Shown here piece after piece: positions 47,765 to 59,820 of a stretch of 64,000 bases of DNA; positions within the stretch are counted from its first letter, which is position 1, and each line of letters starts with the position of its first letter. Below the pieces are notes generated by a model. It did not search any database. It saw only the letters and a list, made by a program, of their open reading frames with translations, and was not told where the DNA came from. Made by a program: the position numbers and the translations under genes. The DNA is from Alnus glutinosa (lineage: Eukaryota > Streptophyta > Magnoliopsida > Fagales > Betulaceae). The stretch is from contig NC_084888.1 of assembly GCF_958979055.1 (NCBI RefSeq), positions 7,053,501 to 7,117,500 of the forward strand, written 5' to 3'.

Positions 47765-48305
47765 CTTTGAAATCCCCATTCCCCTTCCCTTCACTTCTCC
47801 CAAAAAATATCAATTTCAAAATATTCTTACTTTTTTCACTTTTTATATCACATCAACACTTTTTTTATTACTTTTTAAATAAAAAACTCACTACAATACA
47901 AATTTTTCTCACTTTTTCATATAAATTATTTCAACTTTATATCACATCAATCATATTTTTTAATCATTAAAAAAAAATTCCAAATGAAAGGGAAAGGGAA
48001 AGGGAATTTCAAATGGGGCCCAAATCCATAAAACGCTACTTGGACCCCGTTTGAAATCCCCTTTCCCTTTCCCTTTCCTTTGGAATTTTTTTTTAATGAT
48101 TAAAAAATATGATTGATGTGATATAAAGTTGAAATAATTTATATGAAAAAGTGAGAAAAATTTGTATTGTAGTGAGTTTTTTATTTAAAAAGTAATAAAA
48201 AAAGTGTTGATGTGATATAAAAAGTAAAAAAAGTAAGAATATTTTGAAATTGATATTTTTTGGGAGAAGTGAAGGGAAGGGGAATGGGAATTTCAAACAA
48301 GGCCT
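47758..48305. mobile_element. Two near-identical MITEs in inverted orientation (giant palindrome)
   Basis: Unit 2 (about 47758-48022) and unit 3 (about 48044-48305) are reverse complements with few differences over ~255 bp, separated by only ~20 bases. Each also has its own inverted termini (GTTTGAAATCCC/GGGAATTTCAAA). The pair encodes the same meaningless peptide on opposite strands, which reflects the palindrome, not a gene. A transcript across it would fold into a long perfect stem. Confidence 0.88.
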
Positions 48306-49297
48306 TGGTCTCTCTTCTGGCATCAACTAACTTAGTTTCTCTTTTGGCAACGGAGTGATTAATGCATTAAATCTCCCCCTTAACCGAAAGCTATAAGCTT
48401 GGCAATATTTCTTAAGTGTTTCGATTTAAAGATATTCGTTTCGTTTTTTTTTTTTTTAATTTGACCCCATTATTAGAATTTACAGTTCTAGTAGAATATT
48501 CATATTTTGTAGCCGTTTTGAATTTTACTAATTCGATATTGTCAATTCCGGCCCATGATTTGGTCGCCCAATCCGTGACATTTTAAATTCTTTTTAGAGT
48601 AATGATTGAACATCACCTTAAAAACATAATTTTTTATCACCTTGTCAATGTAGCAAAGTGGTCTCCCACTATTTTTTAAATTTTTTTATTTTTAAAAAAT
48701 AAATTAAGGTAAAGACAATTTGCGACAAAGTGACGAAAAATTGTGCCTTTAAGTTTCCTTCTTTTTATATATAGAAATAAAAGTTGGGATGCAATTCCAT
48801 TGGCTGTTTTATATTCGCGTTCCTTTTCATGCCGTTCAGAGTCTTGGCTGTATCCCTTGCCCTATTTCATTTATGGGCTTTGGCGCATTGCACGCGCCTA
48901 TACTTTTGTATGTACTCGAGGGCCTCGCAGCCCAAGAAATGAAGTTCCATATCCACGTGAAGTATGCAATTAACCCTCCGTCCCTCCCCCGTCCCCCCGG
49001 CATCTAGCACATGTGGCTTACGCGCCTCCATATCAGCATGTGGGGGCACACGCCAATCCACGTGTTTATTTTCAATATATCCAAATTAGTGGTAGAATGA
49101 TGTCGGTTTCATATAAATTTTGGTGTAATTGTGGTTGAGGATGTTTGGTGTACCGCAACCTAATTATGAATTTATGTAGTCCACATTAAATCCGCCTAAC
49201 AAAGAATAACAGGACAATTAGATAAGTGTGGGGAAGAGGATTAAGAAAGCTTCTTCTCATGGGTTGTCTTCATCGGTAAAAGTTCTGATTTTTTGTT
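48306..49297. other. Intergenic DNA with a decayed MITE
   Basis: 48598-48755 is a diverged relative of the MITE at 5414-5598 (GAGTAATGATTGAA at its left end, GTGGTC(T/C)CCACTA centre). 48780-49070 is GC-richer with short ORFs on both strands and no motif. No gene is called. Confidence 0.5.
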
Positions 49298-49481
49298 GAG
49301 AAATGCTAAAGTTTTTTTTTAGTGTTTTATCGGTGTTTTTTTGAATTATGTGGATTTAATTTTTTTTGTTTAAAAAAATGCATTTCGTAGGTAATATTTT
49401 AAGATAATTTTTTTTATAAAATTTATGTCATCCAGAAGGAGTTCATAATTAAGAACACTAAAAAGAGATGTAGCATTTCTC
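49298..49481. mobile_element. MITE with GAGAAATGCT ends
   Basis: The left end GAGAAATGCTAAAG and the right end GTAGCATTTCTC are inverse, as are AGTGTTTT and AGAACACT inside. Flanking 9-mers (TTTTTTGTT and ATTTTGATT) match at most positions, a decayed MULE-length duplication. 184 bp, non-coding. Confidence 0.65.
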
Positions 49482-49755
49482 ATTTTGATTAATTATTCTA
49501 TTCCTTTATTCATTACAGAGCAACCTTTAAATAGAAAAACTATTATAATGTCACTAAGGAAAATTAGAGTGGAGTCGTCAATCAAATGACTCTTATAGAA
49601 ATGCAAACATAATATGACATATTTAATATGATTAAAATTGACTTATACTACTTAATTTGGAAATAACGACTAACAAGAAAATAAAGGGAATAATTATTAC
49701 ATGAAAAAAAAAAAATAATTACTACTCTTAGAATATATTTATTTATTTTAAATCG

Positions 49756-49789
<34 letters not shown>

Positions 49790-50600
49790 CGTGGCTGTGA
49801 CAATGATTCACTGATTGTGATGGACTGGTATGGGTTTAAGCCAGTCTTAATTAACTAATTAAAATTGGCTAGCGTATGGGAAAACTCAATGCAGTCTTGA
49901 GTTTTGCTTTTTTTTTTCTTAAAAAGGATTATTTATATATTTTTTTAAAAAAAATTATTTTGAGAAGAATGCCATCCGTTATTCATCCAATGCCAAGTCA
50001 AAATCAAAACCGTGTGATCTATCTAGAAACCCTAGATTCACGTTTACACTTGAAAAAGTAAATGCAGGAACTAGTACCAATTTTAACTATTTAATTAAAG
50101 CAGATGCTAATGCTTGATGTTTTCTCTTGGTTTGAGCTCTCAGAAAGTATAAAGAATATTTAAAAATGATTTTTTTTTTTAATAATCTAAATAACCAAAT
50201 TAAACAAACCCAAAGCATTTTTCTCCAAAATACGAAGTTTCTTTTTCATTTTTTTTTTGTTCGTTCGGGTGGGTCCAAGGTTGTTCCCCAACGTGTACGT
50301 CTACGGGCGCAACTATATGGGTTATATCCTTAAAGGCTGGGTCAAGCACGACTTCAGTGACTTCAGCCTAGCCCGGTTGACCTTAGGCCAATAGCAATAC
50401 CAGTACGCCCCACAAAAAGGGTTGAGGATATTTACAATTTCAAAAAAAAATTAAAATTTTTAAATTACGTGAATTTAAGTTATTTTATGTATCGAATGTT
50501 ATAAAAAAAATATTACATATTAAAAATATAACAGGTTAATAATGAAAATTGAATACATTTTTATCAAGTTCTTACACTTTATGTTGTATAAAAATTTTGA
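49482..50600. other. AT-rich intergenic DNA
   Basis: No gene. A TA run lies at 49761-49784. A GC-richer patch at 50265-50410 is unlike its surroundings, has no recognised coding sequence, and may be a retroelement scrap. Confidence 0.45.
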
Positions 50601-51095
50601 GTAAAAAATTGTCTTTTTATTTAGTAAAAAAGAAGCGTATCTCCAAAGTAAAAAAAAAAAAAACATTTTAAAATGTTTTTTTTTTATCTTAAAAACATGC
50701 CATAATTTTAATATGTAGCATTTTTCACGTCATTCGATATAAAAAATAAATTGTCTTTTTATTTAGTAAAAAAGAAACGTATCTCCAAAAGTGAAAAAAA
50801 AAAAAAAAGTATTTTGAAAGGTTTTTTTTTTTTTTTGGGTCTCAATAACATGTCATATATTTAATATGTAACATTTTTCACGTCATTCGATATAAAAAAG
50901 GCTTGAATTCACAAGTTGAGAATCTTAACTTTTTTTGAAATTGTAAATGATCTAATCTCACAAAAAGATGTTTAATTTTTTACGTCATTCAATATAAAAA
51001 AAAAAAAAAAGGCTTGAATTCACAAGTTGAGAATCTTTAACTTTCTTTGAAATTGTAAATGATCTAATCCCACAAAAAAAAACGTTTAATTTTTT
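50600..51095. repeat. Two consecutive tandem duplications (~135 bp, then ~110 bp)
   Basis: First: TTGTCTTTTTATTTAGTAAA, CGTATCTCCAAA and TTTTTCACGTCATTCGATAT recur about 135-150 bp apart (50607 and 50751). Second: GGCTTGAATTCACAAGTTGA and TTGTAAATGATCTAATC recur about 110 bp apart (50900 and 51012). Units differ mainly in poly-A/T length, consistent with slippage plus duplication. Confidence 0.85.
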
Positions 51096-52366
51096 TTACA
51101 AAAATGAAAAAAAGAAAAAAGAAAAGAAAAACAGAAAGTAATATTTTTTTTTTCCTGGGTTAAGATTTTACATATAAAATAAAACCCCACATAAATCGGA
51201 CTATTATTATCCACTTCAGTTGAAACTGAATAATGACATCTATAGTTACTGAGAGAATTATCTTTTCTTCTTTAGCTTATTTGTTTTACTATTTAAAGTT
51301 ACCTTATCCTGCCACATTTATTTCAGTTTTTAACATTTTTTTTTTCCTTGTTTAACTTTACTGACGTTTTTAGAAATTCCAATTCCCTTATTCAAGTAAA
51401 TAACAAAACTACGAGACTATGATCCCTCCCAACCAAAAAATATTCTAAGAAAATCCAATTCCTTTTTTTTTTTTTTAATCAATCCAATTCCCTTATTAAA
51501 GTAAGTGTATTTTGTTTGTTGACGTGGTTTGGTTTGGAAAAATGTTAAATATTTTGTAAGTAATTTGTATTTTGAATCATCTGTCAATCTTTTTATTTTA
51601 AAAAGAAGAAAATTTTAGTAAATAGAGTCGATCCTGTCCCTCCAAAAAAAATTCCAAAAAATCCAATCCCCTTATTAATGTAATTTTTATCGTTAAAAAA
51701 AAAAAAAAAAAAAGGAAAAAATACACATATCTCCTCAAATTACCATTCAATTATCAAACTACCAATTGTGTCAATGTCTCCCCTCAAACTATCAAAAACT
51801 ATACATACTCCCCCTAATGACAAAAATACGATTCATAAAATTATTAAATTTAAAAAAAAATATATATGAAAAAAATAACAAAAAATTATACAAAAAAATA
51901 AAAAATAAAAAAATCGTTTGTTTTTTCTATTTTTTTTTTTGCTTATTAAAAAAAATTACGATCATTTTTATCTTTTTGTTGGTCTTATGTTGATCTTAAA
52001 GGAGACATTGCATTTTTTATTAGTTTGAAGAAAAATGTTAATATAATTGAAAGTTTGAAAGACCTTAATAATTAAATGATAATTTGAAGAGGTATATCTA
52101 CTTTTTCCCTTAACAAAATTACAAGAATCTTTCAAATACAAAAAAAAAAAAAAATTCCAAATCATAAAATTGGAAAGAAAATTGACCCCATCCAACTATC
52201 AAGGCCACGACTATTGACCAACGGTGTGGATTAAAATCAGACGCATGATCCGAATCAGATATACCAACCCCCTAGGCCCTAATAATAATAATAACAAAAA
52301 AAGAAAAAGAAAAAAAGAACCAAATTGAAAACCATCGGAATTAATAAGATAGACCTTCCTCTTTCC
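51096..52366. other. Intergenic DNA upstream of the BTB gene
   Basis: Very AT-rich with many homopolymer tracts and short AT-biased ORFs. No gene is seen before the promoter near 52367. Confidence 0.5.
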
Positions 52367-52378
52367 TTATATATTTAT
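52367..52378 (+). promoter_or_regulatory. Probable TATA box of the POB1/LRB gene
   Basis: TTATATATTTAT lies about 125 bases upstream of the ATG at 52503, leaving a leader of roughly 95 bases. Consensus-based placement. Confidence 0.5.
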
Positions 52379-52502
52379 TGCGGTAATCGTAGCCACCAAG
52401 CATATCACGCGAACTCTAAACTGCGTTGCTGGAATTTCGCCACCTCAGACGCCCAGCCCACGCCGTCTTCGTGATTTCTGGGTTGGGGGGGATTTTGGAG
52501 AA

Positions 52503-55500
52503 ATGAGGACTTTGAATACGAGTACGGATCTGTTCGACCCGAGGACGGTGATGGAGTCGGATTTCTCGAGTGGTGTATCGGCTGCGGACGCCGATTTCGC
52601 CTTCGCTTTCAACGACAGCAACTTCTCGGACCGGATGCTCCGGATCGAGATCCTGGGCGACCCTCCCGAGAACATGCCCGATTCGGAGGCGTGCATCAGT
52701 ATTGCCGATTGGGCTCGGCACCGGAAGCGGAGGCGAGAGGATATCAAGAAAGAAAACGGTAAGATATTATGGTTTTTGTTTCTGTGGTTCTGCTTGGTTG
52801 CTGATAAAATTTGGGAATATTCGAGGAAAACTGCGTTTTTGAGTTTTATCCTTGTTTTTATGAGGGGAAATTGGAAACTTAGTTTAGTTGCTTCTATGAA
52901 ACTGTGTTTGGTTTCAAAGTTGCTGATTTCCTATGTATCTGGTTGGGTTAGGAAAAGATTAGAAACTGAAGTCCTAGACGCTAGTGAGCTTAAAGATTTT
53001 CATCTCATTTCCATTTGATTTTCTAGGGTTCTGTTTGGTTTCTGAGGAAGTGGGGTAAATAATTGAAAATTTGGACATTGTTACTAAGCTATAAAGGATT
53101 TTGGTTCTATTTTCCAGGATTATTGTTTCGTTTATGCGAAAAAAAAAAAAAATAGTCTTAGTTGTCACGAAGTTCAAATTTTTCATTTGCTTTTCTCGGC
53201 CTATGCTTTCTTTACGAGAAAATCAAGGAAAATAAAAGAAACGAAGGTAATATATGGTTTTAAAGCTTAGATAATGTTATAAAACCAATTTTTCCATTTG
53301 ATTTGCTAGGTATCTGGCTTTGCGAAAAACTTGAGCACAAGAAAAGCTATTGAGGTTTTAAAAAATCTTTTAGGTAATGCTGTTTTGGTTTTTGAAAATG
53401 AAAACCGTGTTTGGGTAGAGATGAACAAAAACTCAAGTCAACTGGCCGACCTAGAAGTCTTATAACGCTAAAGATAATACGAAACCAAAGAAAAATTAAT
53501 GATTTTCGTTTCCATCACTTTCAACACAACCACTCGTAGTTTACTGATTGAAATCAAAACTTGAGTAAATGGGTAAAAGCGACTACCAAGCCTAGCTGTT
53601 CAGAGTTTTGCAGCCATGACAAAAACATATAGAGATTTGTTTCAGGACAACTGAGAAAATAATAAAGTTGACTCGTTTGAGCCTCACTTTCTGAGCCGTA
53701 TGGGAGAGATGGCTTTTTACTATTATATTCTTTTCATATCATCCACTTTGTCATTGTTGTTGCTTCATTTTTGTTTTAGTGCCATATGTATTTTGATATT
53801 GTTGTGCTAGAACTTATAAACAAAAAATGGTTCTGCTTGAACTTGAATAATGGATTATTTGATTGTGTTTATTTGATTTGGGAAATATGATAAGCAAAGT
53901 CTACATGCTGATGGTAAGTTGTCTTATTCATTTCTAGAGTTTTGATTCTCATTCCCAATGTATGGTGACATCTCATGTCGTTTCTTGACATTCCTCAAGT
54001 TGGTTGGGAAAATAGACAGGAAAGTATTTGATTGCCTTGGTGGTGAGATTTTATTGTAGTGTGTGGGTTTCAAAATCCTAGAGTGGCACATGATTATTTA
54101 ATTTTGTAATAATAGCATAAATGATGCTTCTATTGCGACTCTTGTGGAATTTTCTGTAAGTGCCATTTAGTGAAACGTGAGCTTTACTGGAGAGGCTTAT
54201 GATTGGGAGGTGAAAGTCTTTGCCTTCATTTTCAGGGTGCTGTATTTAGCAAGAGTGAGACGGGAATGGGAGGACAAGCTGTGGTGGGTCCCTTCCTAAA
54301 AGGGTTTGTTTGGTGTTAAATCTTTCTACAGTGTATTGGGTTGTCATGATTGTGACCCTTTTCCTTGGAAAAGTATTTGGCAAACTAAGGTTTCGTTGAG
54401 GGTGGCATTTTTTAGTTGGTCGGCGGCCCTAGAAAAGATCTTTAGAGCATTCCTAGCAGCCTTTTAGCTATTTTGGTGAGACAATTTGGTGAAAACACAT
54501 AAAAACCACTCCCAACAGACTCACTACTATAACAAAAAAAAAAAAATTTGGTTAGTGAACAGTACTCACCAACAATAATGAGTTGGTTCTTTGGTCATTT
54601 CTCTAAATTTGGTTCTTTTCTCTTCTTTTTTTTTCCTTTTCTTTTCTTTTCTTTCTTTCTCACGTACAACTCTGTTTCTTTCTGCAATGTTTTAGGCTAA
54701 AAGTGTAATTTTTTTTTCTCTTAAACTACAATATTTCCACACTTTAGACATCCAGTGCCGTACAAATTTATTGTTCACATATTCCAACAAGTTTTGTAGA
54801 ATTGAAGGGGCATGTTTGGTAGCATTTTATTTTTGATTATTTTTTAAAAACATGTTTGGGTAGGTTTTTTAAATTCAAATTCTACTCAAATTTTATCAAA
54901 CGTTTTTCAATTTTGTCTCGGGTTCTCTAAACTATCTAAACATAATTAAAAAATAATTATAATTATCGGTATTTGCAATTTTAAATATAGTAAAGTATAA
55001 TATAATATAATACAAATTTTTAAAAATATGACCATTAAAATAAGACAAATATTCAAAAATATGACCGTTAGGAAAAGACAAACATTCAAAAAAGATTAAA
55101 TAGAGAAAGAATAAAGAAATCTGAAAAAATATAATTTAAATGGAATAGTGATAGCGAATAGTTAAAATGATGATGTTGTTGGGGGTGCATTAAAAAAGTG
55201 GCTCATTAGAATAGAGAAAAATAGTTTTTAGCTATTTTGGCTAGTAAAATTTGGTAAGGCTACTAGGAAAGTTTTTACGACATGTCATTGTGGTTGATTG
55301 GTGGTGTTTATTTAAAAGGAATGAGGAGACTGTAGACCATTTTCTGCTTCACTATGAGGTTGTTTGCGCCATTTAGAATGTTTCTTCAGTCAATTGGGGT
55401 CGTCTTTGGTCATGCCTAGACGAGTAGTTGATTTTTATGTTTGTTGGTGGATATTTGAAGTGTTGTTGTGTGGAAGATGATGCATTTGTGCCTTTTGTAC

Positions 55501-58339
55501 TATCTATAGAAGGAAATGAATGATAGAAATTTTGAGGACCGTGAGAAGACTTTGAAGGAGATTTAAGTCTATTTTTCAACACTGTATCTTTGGACAGTTG
55601 TTTTTGTTTCTCTTTTGGTGATTAGTTATCATGATTTTCTTGTTCTTTTTGTCCTTCATAGTTAGATGGCTTCTCTTGTATACTTTCTGTGTACTTGGGG
55701 TGCCATACACTTTTAATGATATTTTGATTACTTATAATAATAATAATAATAAAAAATAAATGCTGCTTATAAATAGCTTTTAATCTTTGGTAGTTAAGCA
55801 TTGTGATGTATTAATTGGTGGGATTGTCTGTTAGCATGCATGATTATCCTTTCGTTTATAAATGGTTTATTGCATTAGAATTAAGGTCTATGTTTGTGGA
55901 TATGGCGTGCTGTCTTGCCCTAGCCATGTTAATTAATGTTTACCTTTTGTTTTCAGTTCTAGATCTCACTGCATGCCCGGAGGAGCAAATTTTGAACTGT
56001 AACCAGCCTGATATGGATGATTGTGTAGTCTGTGAAAACCCTGATGAGGAAGTAGTTGCAATGAGTGAAGAATCACCCTCAGGTATGAAGCAATCTTAGA
56101 TAGTATTGTTCCCTTTTAATCTTGTTTTCTAGAATAAGAATATGTTTGATCTGATTTTGTCAAAAGAAAAAATTGCTTGATCAGTCTTTCAAAATTAGTG
56201 ATACCTATCTACTTAGAACTTCAGGGAGTACAATAACATCCAAAAAATAACCTAAAAGGGAGAGGCAAAGAACTTAGACATGTATAAAATGTTCTTGTTC
56301 TTCTAGCAGCTAAAGAAAATTGTTCTTTTAAGACTGTTTAACTTGTGTATGTATTTTAAACATGCTTATTGTTCCTGGTAGGTGATGAAGCTGGAAATAG
56401 CAATGATTCAAGCTGGAGTATGGATTTTTCTACGGTTGTAAGAGTTAAAACATTACATATCAGCTCTCCTATTTTGGCTGCCAAAAGCCCATTCTTCTAT
56501 AAGGTATAAGTGACATATTACCGTAAGGTGGTTTTACATAGTTTACTGAAGATAGTCTCCAGATGGTCTTTTTATTTTTTTGGTTTTATTGTAGTTATTC
56601 TCAAATGGGATGAGGGAGTCGGAGCAGCGACATGTAACCCTTCGGATCAATGCCTCTGGTATAAACAAATATCAAAACTTTATTTTTATTTTTTTTTCCC
56701 TCCTATAATCCTTTATATTGGTTTTTTCCTTGGCAAGTTCAACTTAAAATTCATGTACTTTTCCCGTGGTACAGAGGAAGCTGCTCTCATGGAGCTCCTG
56801 AATTTTATGTACAGTAATACCTTATCCGTAACTACAGCACCCGCTTTGCTGGATGTTCTTATGGCTGCCGACAAATTTGAGGTTGCTTCTTGCATGAGGT
56901 ACTGCAGTCGACTATTGCGGAATATGCCCATGACGCCCGAGTCTGCTTTGCTTTACCTGGAGCTTCCTTCTAGTGTTTTAATGGGTGAGGCAGTCCAGCC
57001 TTTGACAGACACTGCAAAGCAGTATCTTGCTGCCCGCTATAAGGACATGACCAAGTAAGTTCTGAACATTAACTGCCCTTCCTTGGTGTGTGTATGTGGG
57101 TGGGGGGGGTTGGGGTTTAACATGAAGAATTAAACTAGACCACAACTTACATGGTCTTTTCTGCTTAACCTTCTTTATTCAAAATTGAATCATATGAATT
57201 ATGATTATGGTGGATTGTTGGACTGGCTTTTCAAAGGAAGAGTCATGTTAGCGATACCTGTCAAGGAGGTTTTAAACATTCTTCTCATCAGTTGTCCATC
57301 TAACATGAAAAGCGGTTTATATGGCATTATAGCAAAGTTTATAAGCACAACCATCAGCATGGTGCAAGTAACACCATCATTAGCAAAGCACAATTGTTCT
57401 CAAAGCAATTTCTTGCTAATTCTTTATTAATTACTGCATTTGCTATTATTGTTCCTGTTGTCGTTTTCTTCGTCTGCGATTTGCCTTCTGGGAGGTAGAG
57501 CTCATGTATGGGTACCTTTGACCAGGTTCCAAGAAGAGGTGATGGCTTTGCCCCTTGCTGGAATGGAGGCAATATTGTCCAGTGATGATCTCCAGGTTCC
57601 ATCAGAGGATGCTGTATATGACTTTGTGTTGAAGTGGGCTAGGGCTCAGTATCCAAAACTGGAGGAGCGGCGAGAAGTCCTGGGTATGCGTCTTTCACGC
57701 TTCATTCGCTTCCCTTACTTGACCCCCCGGAAGCTTAGGAAGATCTTAATCTGTAATGACTTTGATCACGAGGTTGCATCCAAGCTTGTGTTAGAGGCCC
57801 TATTTTTTAAGGCTGAGGCCCCACACCGCCAACGGATTCTAGCTTCAGAAGAGGCTGCCACTTCGAATCGTCACACTGTAGAGCGGGCGTACAAGTATCG
57901 CCCTGTAAAGGTGGTAGAATTTGAACTTCCACGTCAGCAGTGCGTGGTATTCCTGGACCTAAAGCGGGAGGAGTGTGCAACTTTGTTCCCTTCTGGACGA
58001 GTGTATTCTCAGGCATTCCATTTGGGTGGGCAGGGGTTCTTCCTGTCAGCCCACTGCAACATGGATCAGCAGAGCTCTTTCCACTGTTTTGGGCTGTTTC
58101 TAGGGATGCAGGAAAAGGGGTCAGTGACTTTTGCGGTAGACTATGAATTTGCAGCAAGATCGAAGCCAACAGAGGAGTTTGTTAGCAAATACAAAGGCAA
58201 CTACACATTCACTGGGGGCAAGGCAGTTGGGTACCGAAACTTATTTGCCATACCATGGACTTCCTTCATGGCTGAGGATAGTCTCTACTTCATAAATGGC
58301 GTCCTCCATCTTAGAGCTGAGCTTACCATCAGGCACTGA
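52503..58339 (+). CDS. POB1: BTB/POZ-BACK protein, POB1/LRB family (CUL3 ubiquitin-ligase adaptor)
   Basis: Six exons with GT-AG introns: 52503-52758, 55957-56082, 56382-56503, 56595-56658, 56775-57054 and 57526-58339 (TGA). They encode 553 aa, close to the ~560 aa of Arabidopsis POB1/LRB proteins. Residues about 69-86 hold the basic nuclear-localisation cluster [13 protein letters not shown]. The BTB fold runs about 141-220 ([20 protein letters not shown], then [11 protein letters not shown]). BACK runs about 245-365 ([20 protein letters not shown], then [16 protein letters not shown] and [14 protein letters not shown]). The conserved C-terminal domain ends [13 protein letters not shown]. 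In Arabidopsis, LRB1/LRB2 are nuclear CUL3 adaptors that promote turnover of phytochromes and cryptochrome 2 in light signalling; the same role is inferred. Intron 1 is 3.2 kb and carries a LINE fragment and another insertion. All splice phases close the frame. Confidence 0.96.
54240..55570 (+). pseudogene. LINE ORF2 3' fragment (zf-RVT region) in intron 1, split by an insertion
   Basis: 54300-54440 translates as [20 protein letters not shown], then [20 protein letters not shown]. 55272-55400 continues [20 protein letters not shown], then HFLLHYEVV. This is the zinc-binding region at the C-terminal end of plant L1-type LINE reverse transcriptases (family knowledge). Stops (after VVCAI and later) show decay. 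The two parts are separated by an ~830-bp insertion (54445-55271). Same strand as the host gene. Confidence 0.7.
54445..55271. mobile_element. Non-autonomous transposon inserted in the LINE fragment
   Basis: The left end GAGCATTCCTAGCAGCCTT and the inverse of the right end (TTTCCTAGTAGCCTTACC) are similar. TTTTAGCTATTTTGG occurs near both ends in inverse sense. GTGAACAGTACTCAC is an internal palindrome near 54556. Removing it rejoins the LINE translation. The target duplication is ambiguous (TTTA at both edges). No transposase is seen. Confidence 0.6.
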
Positions 58340-59047
58340 CTCATCTCCCCCCATCCCGTTTCTCAAAGCTTTAGCTGATTTTGCCCCTAATTTAGTTGGT
58401 GGCCCTAACTTTATGAAGACAAAACTTGTAATAACCACTGTTATGCACTTAGATATACTTTTCGGTAGCAGGTTGAGTGATGCTTTCAAATATTTCTTGT
58501 ACTGGGCCTAGTTGTGTTCGTTCACAAGGAACAGGGGAAAATGTAAATGGGTTTGGCTAGTTTTTGTTGTACAACTGTATGAGATAGCGTGATAGTTTCA
58601 TTGAAATTACCACTTTGTATGTTGGTTGAGCTCATGAAATCTTTCTGGTGCTCCAACAGTTAGCTTCATTTAGCAATATATCATCGGATCATTGCATCGT
58701 GTATTCGTCCATCCATGTTGTTTCTTGATTGTTGATTGTCGATTGTTGAGGTACATAGTCAATACAGTTGATAGAAGAATGATGGATTTCATTTCAATAC
58801 AGTTGATAGAAGAATGATGGATTTCATTTGATGAAGGAGAATAAGGGCTTTTCAAACAAAATGCAAAAAACACTGCCCAAAACACATTGAAAAACAGAGT
58901 CGTTACCGTGTTTCGGTTAGGTTGCCGATGATTCTTCCTTGTTAGTATTGAAGAAGAAAAATATAATGCTCCGACTTCTAATGAAATTTCAAACTACCTG
59001 CAAAACAACTAAAAGAGAAAATTATGCTCAATATACATGAATTTAAT
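58340..59047. other. 3' UTR of the POB1/LRB gene and spacer
   Basis: 58340 to about 58620 is a plausible 3' UTR. 58762-58829 is a 34-bp tandem duplication (AATACAGTTGATAGAAGAAT, then GATGGATTTCATTT, twice). No other gene is seen. Confidence 0.55.
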
Positions 59048-59345
59048 CTGAATTTATACTTGGGTATGGGTCTATTTATAGGCAAAGAGTTATAGGTCAA
59101 CTTGAATTAGGTTTTCTGTTTCTTCTTGATTTAAGAGTGCTGTCAGAGTTCTACTTGGATTCTGATCTCTTAGAAGACACAAGATCTAATTGGATTAGAT
59201 TTGGACTCGAATTATGACTCCTACTTCAATTTAACTTGGAGTAGAGTGATTTTTCGGATTTCTTGGAATGAATGATACCCGAGTTCTTGGAACATACTTG
59301 TCCCGGGCCTATGGTTGACTAAGTAGTCTTCTCCTTAGGTCGGTA
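59048..59345. repeat. Dispersed repeat, copy 2 (partner at 1512-1960)
   Basis: The same ordered words as copy 1: TTTATACTTGGGTATGGGTC, CTGTCAGAGTTCTA, AATTATGACTCCTACTTCAA, CTTGGAGTAGAGT. Same strand, 57.5 kb away. Class unknown. Confidence 0.5.
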
Positions 59346-59661
59346 CTGACCCAAAGGCTCATGATTCTTTAGATAAGCTGTGTATATAAATAAAATAAAG
59401 CTTATTAACATGTGTTTTTATTTGTAGGCAAAAACTAATCCCCTTTTAAGTTAAAGAAATTTACAAAAGAAAAAGAATAAAGAGTCATAGTCTGAAAAGG
59501 AGTAGGATTCCATCCCGCAAGTGAACTTCCAAATTTCTAATTAGTACAGGAAACGAAAAAGAAATAAATAAAAGCATCGTAGCCAACCGCAACTCCACGC
59601 AGCATAATCCAGTTCCGCACACGAAAGCTCTGCTTAGCACCGACGCTAGAACAAAGCGAAT

Positions 59662-59686
59662 CATATATATATATATATATATAAAA
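59662..59686 (+). promoter_or_regulatory. TA-rich core promoter of the eIF1A gene
   Basis: A (TA)n run ending TATATAAAAAT lies about 135 bases upstream of the ATG at 59821 and resembles an extended TATA element. A CT/CA-rich initiator-like stretch follows (CTCTCTCACAGTCACACAC). Consensus-based. Confidence 0.5.
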
Positions 59687-59820
59687 ATAGATAGCTCTCT
59701 CACAGTCACACACACAGCGAGAATCCGTTGATCCATAAACGGTTTTTCACAAAGCAAGCAAGCAATCCAAATTCCAAGGGTTGGCGGAGAGTGATCGATC
59801 GAGGTTAGACAAAAAGCAAG

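Noticed and set aside
47767-48326. Two similar 67-77 aa ORFs on opposite strands
   Set aside because: They are the same MITE sequence in inverted copies; the shared peptide reflects the palindrome, not duplicated genes.
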